DNA of 64,000 bases from Cellvibrio sp. 79 (GTDB taxonomy: Bacteria; Pseudomonadota; Gammaproteobacteria; Pseudomonadales; Cellvibrionaceae): NCBI GenBank assembly GCA_003056245.1, contig MVDH01000001.1, positions 2,227,757-2,291,756 on the forward strand, in the 5' to 3' direction. The notes below the pieces were generated by a model, which was given only the letters and a program-made list of their open reading frames with translations, did no database searches and was not told the DNA's origin. Made by a program: the position numbers and the translations under genes. Of the stretch, positions 58,325 to 64,000 are shown piece by piece; within the stretch, counting starts at the first letter, position 1; every line of letters begins with the position of its first letter.

Positions 58325-59308
58325 TTAAACAATCAGCGTCGCAAACGCGATGGCACATACCCAAAACAACAGCGCACGCGTATAAAGCGGCACACTGGAT
58401 TTAATCAGCGCAAAGGAATACGCGGGCTCCGAGTGGGTAGTAATTACATCGCCAGTCAGGTCCTCGATAATATCCTGGGTTTCCTCTTCCATCTCTTCTT
58501 GCATTTCTGCCTTTTGTTCAGGATTCAAGGTGGCCAATTCCTGTGCAGAACATTCTGTCGGTGCACCCAACGCGCCACGCAAACATTCGTTCAATACGTG
58601 CTCTGAAGAACTCTGCACATCCAGTAAATTATTACGCAGTGGGCAGGTCTCAAAATTACCAACAAAAGCCCAGGTTACGCCCATTAAGCGCACAGAAGGA
58701 AATTCCAGCAGCCATAACCATTTGCTGGCCATTTTGGCAGCTTCACTGTCATGCTCGGAAAAGTCGCGGTACAAAACACTCAGGCGATACAACAGCGCCC
58801 CAAACGGCCCCGCAATAAAAAACCAGAACAGCACGGCAAACGTACGCTCAAAACCACGATAGGCAATTATTTTCAATGCTTCGGTGTGCAATGTGCGCCA
58901 ATCGGAAACATCACCGACTACCGGGTCTACATCACTATTGCCGCGCAAGCGATCCAGCAACTGGGCCGCCGCCACGGAATCACCACGCGTCGCCAGCTCA
59001 ATATATTCTTTAACATCTGCCACTATGTTGCCGCGCCCCAAGCTGTAGAGCAGCACAATGGAGTACAGCAGAAATAACCCAAACCAGGGATTATCAAATG
59101 CCTGGTTGATGATCACAAATAAAACGACTATCACCGCCAAAGGAATCACTAATGAAAGTGCCAGTGGTAAACCGGGTACTGAGGAAAAACCGGGTACTTT
59201 TTGCAGGCGATTAATTAGCCAGCGGAACCAACCGTCGTAGTGCAACACACTGGCTGATCCCAACCAATATACGATCCCAAGTACCACGACCAAACTAAGA
59301 AAAATCAT
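58325..59308 (-). CDS. ampE: AmpE membrane protein
   Basis: A 327-residue inner membrane protein of the AmpE family. Helices at about 1-20, 47-68, 73-92, 152-175 and 300-327. The conserved middle 'FAVLFWFFIAGPFGALLYRL' and 'EHDSE' region match AmpE/CobD-like proteins. AmpE is encoded with AmpD in many gammaproteobacteria and is linked to beta-lactamase induction, though its activity is not defined. Here it follows ampD by 76 bases. A Glu-rich segment ('EEMEEETQDIIED') is visible near 270. Confidence 0.9.
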   Translation of the reverse strand: MIFLSLVVVLGIVYWLGSASVLHYDGWFRWLINRLQKVPGFSSVPGLPLALSLVIPLAVIVVLFVIINQAFDNPWFGLFLLYSIVLLYSLGRGNIVADVKEYIELATRGDSVAAAQLLDRLRGNSDVDPVVGDVSDWRTLHTEALKIIAYRGFERTFAVLFWFFIAGPFGALLYRLSVLYRDFSEHDSEAAKMASKWLWLLEFPSVRLMGVTWAFVGNFETCPLRNNLLDVQSSSEHVLNECLRGALGAPTECSAQELATLNPEQKAEMQEEMEEETQDIIEDLTGDVITTHSEPAYSFALIKSSVPLYTRALLFWVCAIAFATLIV

Positions 59309-59384
59309 AATGGTTAACTCTTGATGTTTAACGCCTGATATTTAACGCTTAAGTGACATGTGAATCAGAAATGGCGAATCAGGT

Positions 59385-59948
59385 TCACAGCGATGCGGAA
59401 AAACGCAGCCAATCAAATGCGGGGCCCGGATCCGTTTTGCGCCCGGGAGCGATCTGCTCATGGCCAGTAATACGCGCAGGTGTAAGTGTAGGATAAGTCA
59501 GCAGCAACTGGCGAGTCACTTTCACAAGGGCCGCATATTGTTCATCGGTGTAAGCAAGTACGTCAGTGCCTTCCAACTCTATGCCAATCGAATAATCGTT
59601 GCAGTTGGCAACCCCATCAAAACTGGAGGCGCCCGCATGCCACGCACGCTGGTCAAAACCTACGAATTGCGTGACATTACCATCGCGTTCGATGAATAAA
59701 TGCGCAGAAACCTGCAAAGAAGCGATGGTTGCAAAATAAGGGTGCTGGTTTGCATCCAGATGATTTTGAAAAAATTGTTGCACATAACCACCGCCAAACT
59801 CACCGGGTGGCAAACTGATATTGTGAATAACCAATAAACTGATCGGTGTATTTTCCGGACGCTGGTTAAAGTTGGGTGATGGCACTTTATGCGCACTGTT
59901 TAACCAATGATCAACTATGGCGATGTCGTGCTCATGCGTGGATGTCAT
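59385..59948 (-). CDS. ampD: 1,6-anhydro-N-acetylmuramyl-L-alanine amidase AmpD
   Basis: A 187-residue zinc amidase, which cleaves anhydromuropeptides in the cytoplasm during cell-wall recycling. Zinc ligands: His in 'LLVIHNISLPPGEFGG' (near 42), His and Asp in 'ITGHEQIAPGRKTDPGPAFDW' (near 160 and 170). Catalytic region 'SAHLFIERDGNVTQFV' and 'YSIGIELEG' agree with the family. Length like E. coli AmpD (183). First gene of ampD-ampE. Confidence 0.96.
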   Translation of the reverse strand: MTSTHEHDIAIVDHWLNSAHKVPSPNFNQRPENTPISLLVIHNISLPPGEFGGGYVQQFFQNHLDANQHPYFATIASLQVSAHLFIERDGNVTQFVGFDQRAWHAGASSFDGVANCNDYSIGIELEGTDVLAYTDEQYAALVKVTRQLLLTYPTLTPARITGHEQIAPGRKTDPGPAFDWLRFSASL

Positions 59949-59964
59949 GCATTAAACCTGATTT

Positions 59965-59986
59965 GCCCTCCCGATAACGGGAGGGC
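59965..59986. repeat. Perfect GC-rich hairpin between the AAA gene and ampD
   Basis: GCCCTCCCG and CGGGAGGGC are perfectly complementary with an ATAA loop. No T run follows on the minus strand, so it is a weak terminator candidate for the AAA gene. Confidence 0.6.
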
Positions 59987-60000
59987 CGGATAAGAATAGA

Positions 60001-61482
60001 TTACGCCGGAATTGTGCGGTCTTCAGCCCAAACGCGCAACTGTGAGATCTGCTCAGACATCACCACCGATAACGGGCTAGTCGCGGTAATTTCACGCAGC
60101 AATATCTCCGTACTGACAGGCTTATCCTCAGCCGAAGCAGAATAAAGCGCAGCGATAACTGCTTGCTCTATTTCCGAACCGGAGAAACCCTGGGTTGCAA
60201 CGCTTAATTTTTCCAGATCAAAATTCGGCAACAGGCAATCGCGCTTGCGCAGATGAATCGCAAAAATATCTTTGCGTACCGCTGGCTCCGGCAAATCCAC
60301 AAAAAAGATTTCATCCAGGCGGCCCTTACGAATTAATTCCGGTGGCAAACGCGAAATATCATTGCTAGTCGCAACGATAAATACCCGTGTGCGCCGCTCG
60401 GCCATCCAGGTTAACAAGGTGCCGAGTAACCGTTGCGATACGCCATTATCGTTGCCATCCTGTGCCATGCCTTTTTCTATTTCATCCAGCCATAACACAC
60501 AAGGCGACATCGCATCGGCCAGCCTTAACGCTTCACGCAAATTGCGTTCAGTTTCACCATGGAATTTATTGTAGAGCGCGCCCACGTCCATCCGCATTAA
60601 TGGCAAGCCCCATAAACCCGCAACCGCTTTTGCGGCAAGACTTTTACCACCGCCCTGCACGCCCAGCAATAAAATGCCTTTGGGTCTATCGAGTTTGGAG
60701 TCGTCATCGTTAAACGCATCGCGACGTGTCAGCAGCCAGCGCTTTAAATTGTGCAAACCACCCACGTTGGAAAAATCTTCCGTTTGTTGTTCAAAGCTGA
60801 CAACGCCCTCCATATCCAGCAACGCAAATTTTGCTTTATTGATACGCGGCAAATCATCTTCATTTAAAGAACCATCGTTCCAGATCGCACCGCGTACCAA
60901 CCGGCGCACATCGCTGGCATTCATACCCTGCAAATTATTAACGAGTTTTTTAAGCGTAATATTGTCGGTTTTTACCCGCGCACCAACATGCCGATCAGAC
61001 CAATCTTTGGCTTCCTCACGAATAATTTCCATAATTTTATCGTCATCGGGCAAGGTCAACGCATAGCTCGCACTGTAGCGGGATAATTCGGCAGGCAAGC
61101 GCAATTGATGACTCAGAAAAACCAGAGTGTGCGGAACAGCAAAGTGATTCAGGGCGATATCTTTTAACAGGCGAACAATTTGTGGTTGATCGACGAGGAA
61201 TGGATGTATATCGCACAACGCGTACATCCCCGGTTGCATTTGCTGCTTGATGTGGCGAAGCATTTCTTCTGCTTCATTTAATTCCGATCCTTTGGGAACC
61301 AGTTGCGGACCAAAATTGAGGCGCGACAAGCCATCAGTCACTGACCAGCGATGTAAATCCTTGCTGTGTTTGTTTGCAACTTTCAGCAGCACATCCAGCG
61401 CTTTCTTTTCTTCGTAAGTTTCGATCACCAGCAACGGGATACGGGAATCCAGCAACAGTTTGATCTCATCAACATCTTGCAC
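60001..61482 (-). CDS. Ycf46-like AAA ATPase
   Basis: A 493-residue AAA protein. N-terminal half (about 1-215) is the Ycf46-type region with no assigned activity. The AAA module (about 225-400) has Walker A 'LLGVQGGGKSLAAKA', Walker B 'CVLWLDEIEKGM', sensor 1 'VFIVATSND', and Arg fingers in 'LPPELIRKGRLDEIFF'; a lid domain follows. Plastid and cyanobacterial Ycf46 has been associated with CO2 use, but the bacterial role is open. Translation starts at a GTG with AGGAG seven bases before. Gene lies upstream of ampD on the same strand. Confidence 0.9.
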   Translation of the reverse strand: MQDVDEIKLLLDSRIPLLVIETYEEKKALDVLLKVANKHSKDLHRWSVTDGLSRLNFGPQLVPKGSELNEAEEMLRHIKQQMQPGMYALCDIHPFLVDQPQIVRLLKDIALNHFAVPHTLVFLSHQLRLPAELSRYSASYALTLPDDDKIMEIIREEAKDWSDRHVGARVKTDNITLKKLVNNLQGMNASDVRRLVRGAIWNDGSLNEDDLPRINKAKFALLDMEGVVSFEQQTEDFSNVGGLHNLKRWLLTRRDAFNDDDSKLDRPKGILLLGVQGGGKSLAAKAVAGLWGLPLMRMDVGALYNKFHGETERNLREALRLADAMSPCVLWLDEIEKGMAQDGNDNGVSQRLLGTLLTWMAERRTRVFIVATSNDISRLPPELIRKGRLDEIFFVDLPEPAVRKDIFAIHLRKRDCLLPNFDLEKLSVATQGFSGSEIEQAVIAALYSASAEDKPVSTEILLREITATSPLSVVMSEQISQLRVWAEDRTIPA

Positions 61483-61830
61483 GCTTGTCTCCTTTCTATC
61501 CGACAGTTTTTATTGTCCAACAGTTGTAGTAAACAAGCATGCAGCGACTACCAGCGCCTTGCAATAGTTTTAATGCAAACTGTTACGGTGCCATAACGTC
61601 AATCACCTGCCGCAGCGGAATATCGCTGCTGCACTGCACGCAGCTCTTTTAAGGCTCTGGTCCGTATTTGCGCGCTGTGGCTGCGCAAACACTTCGCTAA
61701 CTGCCAGGAATCGCCAGAAAATTTTATTATTTTTTGACTGTAGTCATAGCATTGCTTGTATACAAGAAAATTGGGGTTAAGCCCGTGCTGGATTTCTGTT
61801 TTAATAACGCATCTTCTGCGGAGAATAATT
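61483..61830. other. Divergent non-coding region between the AAA gene and coq7
   Basis: About 350 bases without a supported gene. It holds a hairpin CAGCG/CGCTG near 61615-61630 and a candidate coq7 promoter. A minus-strand frame across its right part is just the antisense of coq7. Confidence 0.6.
61734..61764 (+). promoter_or_regulatory. Candidate coq7 promoter
   Basis: TTGACT (61734-61739) and TATACA (61759-61764) are separated by 19 bases; an alternative -10 two bases left gives 17. It is 67 bases before the coq7 ATG. Confidence 0.45.
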
Positions 61831-62475
61831 ATGTCCCGGCATCTCAGTCTTATCGACAATTTCATCATTAATGCTGATCGCGCACTGCGCACCCTGACAG
61901 CGGGAAGCGATATGACGTGCGAACGCCCTTCACCTGCCAAGCCACTGGATGAAGCGGATCTAAATGATAGCGAGCGTAAACAAGCAGCCGCGCTGATGCG
62001 TGTTAATCACACCGGGGAGGTTTGCGCCCAGGCGCTTTACCAGGGCCAGGCACTCACAGCGAAATTGCCGCAAGTGCGCAGCGAAATGGAACACGCAGCG
62101 GAAGAGGAAATTGATCATTTGGTATGGTGTCAGGAGCGAATAGATGCGCTAGGGAGCCATACCAGTTATCTCAATCCGGTTTGGTACGGGTTATCTTTTG
62201 CGATTGGCGCTGGCGCAGGTTTGGTGAGTGATAAGGTCAGTCTGGGATTTGTCGCCGCCACCGAAGATCAGGTATGCAAGCATCTGCAAAGTCATTTGGA
62301 GCAACTGCCGGTTACAGACTTGCGCAGTCGTGCTGTGGTTGAACAAATGTTGCAAGATGAAGCACGCCATGCGGATATGGCATTGAGTGCGGGCGGTTAC
62401 AATTTCCCGACACCGGTAAAAGGGATAATGACGCTGGTTTCGAAAGCGATGACACAAACCAGTTATTACATTTAA
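61831..62475 (+). CDS. coq7: 3-demethoxyubiquinol 3-hydroxylase Coq7
   Basis: A 214-residue di-iron hydroxylase of ubiquinone biosynthesis. The two ExxH iron motifs are visible in a four-helix core: '[17 protein letters not shown]', '[19 protein letters not shown]', '[20 protein letters not shown]' and '[13 protein letters not shown]'. This is the bacterial Coq7 form found in many gammaproteobacteria in place of UbiF. GGAG precedes the ATG at 61831. It supplies the quinone of the respiratory chain, but is not linked to the cco genes. Confidence 0.96.
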   Translation: MSRHLSLIDNFIINADRALRTLTAGSDMTCERPSPAKPLDEADLNDSERKQAAALMRVNHTGEVCAQALYQGQALTAKLPQVRSEMEHAAEEEIDHLVWCQERIDALGSHTSYLNPVWYGLSFAIGAGAGLVSDKVSLGFVAATEDQVCKHLQSHLEQLPVTDLRSRAVVEQMLQDEARHADMALSAGGYNFPTPVKGIMTLVSKAMTQTSYYI

Positions 62476-62510
62476 CAAACTTATATTGCGAACGCTATCG
62501 AATTACCGCT

Positions 62511-62538
62511 GTTGGAGTTGCTTTACAACAACTCCAAC
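62511..62538. terminator. Bidirectional terminator between coq7 and the OsmC gene
   Basis: GTTGGAGTTG (62511-62520) and CAACTCCAAC (62529-62538) form a perfect ten-bp stem with a CTTTACAA loop, between convergent genes. Confidence 0.75.
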
Positions 62539-62569
62539 ACTGTAAAACCCGCTGTTAAAATACAAACAA

Positions 62570-62989
62570 TCAGGCTTCACGAATCTCATAAGAATGAGTA
62601 ATTTCAACCCCGCCCGCTTCCAGCATAATTGACGCCGAGCAGTATTTAGTCGCCGATAATTCAACAGCGCGCTTAACCTGGGTTTCTTTCAGTTCTTTAC
62701 CAGTTACCAGGAATTTCATATGGATTTTGGTAAATGGCGATGGCACACCTTCAGCGCGCTCTGCATCCAGCTCGCAACGGCAATCTGTAACTTGTTGGCG
62801 AGCTTTGGTCAAAATACTCATCACATCAAACGAAGAACAACCACCCAATCCCAATAACAACATTTCCATCGGGCGCACACCAGTATTGCGGCCACCATGG
62901 TCTGGTGGACCATCCATTAATACCGCATGACCACTGCCGGATTCACCCAGAAACTGGGCGCCATCAACCCACTTCACAACTGCTTGCAT
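62570..62989 (-). CDS. OsmC family peroxiredoxin-like protein (YhfA-like)
   Basis: A 139-residue OsmC/Ohr fold protein. The two redox Cys are in 'LLLGLGGCSSFDVMSIL' (near 51) and 'ATKYCSASIML' (near 117). The subgroup is that of E. coli YhfA, also encoded beside crp, which supports the assignment. OsmC proteins reduce organic peroxides; the natural substrate of YhfA-type members is unknown. Confidence 0.9.
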   Translation of the reverse strand: MQAVVKWVDGAQFLGESGSGHAVLMDGPPDHGGRNTGVRPMEMLLLGLGGCSSFDVMSILTKARQQVTDCRCELDAERAEGVPSPFTKIHMKFLVTGKELKETQVKRAVELSATKYCSASIMLEAGGVEITHSYEIREA

Positions 62990-62999
62990 AATTCATCCA

Positions 63000-63266
63000 C
63001 CCGGTATATACCGCTCATTCAAGAAGGCGCGTAGCCTACCATATTAAAAGTGCAAAGCCGAAATGTCGCATTATTCAACATATACTGTTAAGAAAGTCAT
63101 TTTTTCTAGACAATTCAATTAACTAGGCTTATAACTGCATCACAAATTTTCAGGATGTTACGGCCGCTCTATAGCCGCCGAGCGCCCTTGTCGTCATAAT
63201 AAATTTCATATGTGAATTAATCATATAAAAACCCTCTCAACCATTACAAAAATCAGGAGCCACACC
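63000..63266. other. Divergent region between the OsmC gene and crp
   Basis: About 265 AT-rich bases. A CGGC/GCCG hairpin lies near 63160-63180. TGTGA near 63213 looks like one half of a CRP site, but the second half is off pattern. No promoter could be fixed. Confidence 0.5.
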
Positions 63267-63902
63267 TTGGTCGCTGTCTCGCTAACGCCGCACATTAAGA
63301 ATGTGGAAGAGTTTCTAGTTCATTGTCACCGTCGCCGTTATCCCGCCAAAAGCACCATTATTTACGCGGGCGACAAGAGTGATTCCCTGTACTACATCGT
63401 CAAAGGATCAGTGACCGTACTGATTGAGGATGACGAAGGCCACGAAATGATCGTTGCCTATTTGAACGATGGCGACTTCTTTGGGGAGATGGGCCTGTTC
63501 GACGAAAAAGATTCCCGTAGCGCCTGGGTGCGCGCTAAATCCGAATGTGAAGTTGCTGAAATCAGCTATGCCAAATTCCAGGAAATTTCCGAATCCCATC
63601 CTGAATTCCTGTTTGCACTGGGCAGCCAGATGGCTCGCCGTTTGCGTGCGACCACTCGCAAAGTGGGTGACCTTGCCTTTCTCGATGTAACTGGTCGTGT
63701 TGCGCGTACACTGCTGGAGCTCTGCAAAGAACCCGATGCAATGACTCATCCGGATGGTATGCAAATCAAAATTACCCGCCAGGAAATTGGCCGTATCGTT
63801 GGCTGTTCACGCGAGATGGTTGGCCGTGTACTTAAAACCTTGGAAGATCAAGGGTTGGTGCTGGTGAAAGGTAAAACGATGGTGGTTTACGGCACGCGTT
63901 AA
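63267..63902 (+). CDS. crp: CRP/Vfr-family transcription regulator
   Basis: A 211-residue cAMP receptor protein. The cAMP-binding domain (about 1-135) has '[10 protein letters not shown]' and '[18 protein letters not shown]' (the Arg-Ser of the phosphate cassette); the long C helix and the HTH '[21 protein letters not shown]' follow (about 168-190), ending 'VVYGTR'. It is closest in wording to Pseudomonas Vfr. Translation starts at a TTG with AGGAG seven bases before; the resulting MVA start matches Vfr. It should be a global regulator of carbon use and surface functions. Confidence 0.95.
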   Translation: MVAVSLTPHIKNVEEFLVHCHRRRYPAKSTIIYAGDKSDSLYYIVKGSVTVLIEDDEGHEMIVAYLNDGDFFGEMGLFDEKDSRSAWVRAKSECEVAEISYAKFQEISESHPEFLFALGSQMARRLRATTRKVGDLAFLDVTGRVARTLLELCKEPDAMTHPDGMQIKITRQEIGRIVGCSREMVGRVLKTLEDQGLVLVKGKTMVVYGTR

Positions 63903-63920
63903 TTACCCTGAACAGAATAA

Positions 63921-63953
63921 AAATAAAGCCCGCATTTGCGGGCTTTATTTTTT
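63921..63953 (+). terminator. Terminator of crp
   Basis: AAATAAAGCCCGC (63921-63933) and GCGGGCTTTATTT (63938-63950) form a perfect stem with an ATTT loop, followed by T (63951-63953). Confidence 0.92.
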
Positions 63954-64000
63954 GGCCGATAGAACGATCAAACGAAAAACTCTGCTAGCGCCTGCCCGGG

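Noticed and set aside
61599-61940. Minus-strand frame across the coq7 start
   Set aside because: It overlaps coq7 codons in antisense and reads like random basic sequence.
63213-63230. Possible CRP site before crp (TGTGA half)
   Set aside because: The second half is shifted by one base and does not match TCACA.

Overview
The window looks like chromosome of a Cellvibrio-like gammaproteobacterium (Cellvibrionaceae or a close relative). Evidence: a secreted GH18 chitinase with two small chitin-binding modules, long poly-serine linkers in several exported proteins (a hallmark of Cellvibrio, Saccharophagus and Teredinibacter), a Vfr-like CRP, and pseudomonad-style cbb3 oxidase and Che2-like clusters. 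No rRNA, tRNA, insertion sequence, phage gene or CRISPR array was seen. Nearly all genes are on the minus strand.

Layout. 1-3.3 kb: a partial periplasmic solute-binding-like protein, a MaoC hydratase and the chitinase. 3.3-4.0 kb: a long non-coding stretch with two palindromes. 4.0-8.7 kb: djlA, gloA-selO and an Omp85-like outer membrane protein. 8.8-17.7 kb: the cbb3 respiratory block, ccoNOQP followed by ccoGHIS and a TauE-like protein with a His/Met-rich tail, with a perfect FNR/Anr box before ccoN. 18-24 kb: argG, a Cache chemoreceptor, sbcB, a beta-carbonic anhydrase and phhB. 24.2-28.6 kb: a CHASE/PAS histidine kinase followed by a membrane GAF/PAS protein whose kinase module has lost its phospho-acceptor histidine. 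28.6-40.7 kb: an 11-gene chemosensory cluster read as receptor, two STAS proteins, REC-PP2C-ATPase regulator, cheY, cheA, cheW, PAS-rich soluble receptor, cheR, cheD, cheB. 40.9-47.1 kb: class I fumarase, a membrane coiled-coil protein, sodB, groEL, groES and fxsA. 47.1-50.0 kb: a DUF481 protein, an alkyltransferase-like protein and ampG. 50.1-57.3 kb: a two-gene operon for very large exported redox proteins. 57.8-64 kb: yajQ, ampE, ampD, a Ycf46-like AAA ATPase, coq7, an OsmC protein and the CRP/Vfr gene.

How the genes fit together. The cbb3 block encodes both a microaerobic terminal oxidase and its assembly/copper supply factors under an anaerobic regulator site. The chemosensory cluster resembles the Pseudomonas Che2 system but contains an HsbR/HsbA-like partner-switching module, suggesting that it may control an output other than flagella. 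AmpD, AmpE and AmpG are the muropeptide-recycling set. The 50-57 kb operon (a poly-Ser-tethered di-haem lipoprotein plus a glucose/sorbosone dehydrogenase, haem c and ThuA fusion with a GlyGly-CTERM tail) is the best candidate for an undescribed system, possibly extracellular sugar oxidation coupled to surface cytochromes. Its leader carries a terminator close to the start codon, suggesting attenuation.

Limits: all calls come from reading the sequence and remembered family features. No alignment, structure prediction or database search was run. Repeat and hairpin coordinates were counted by hand.
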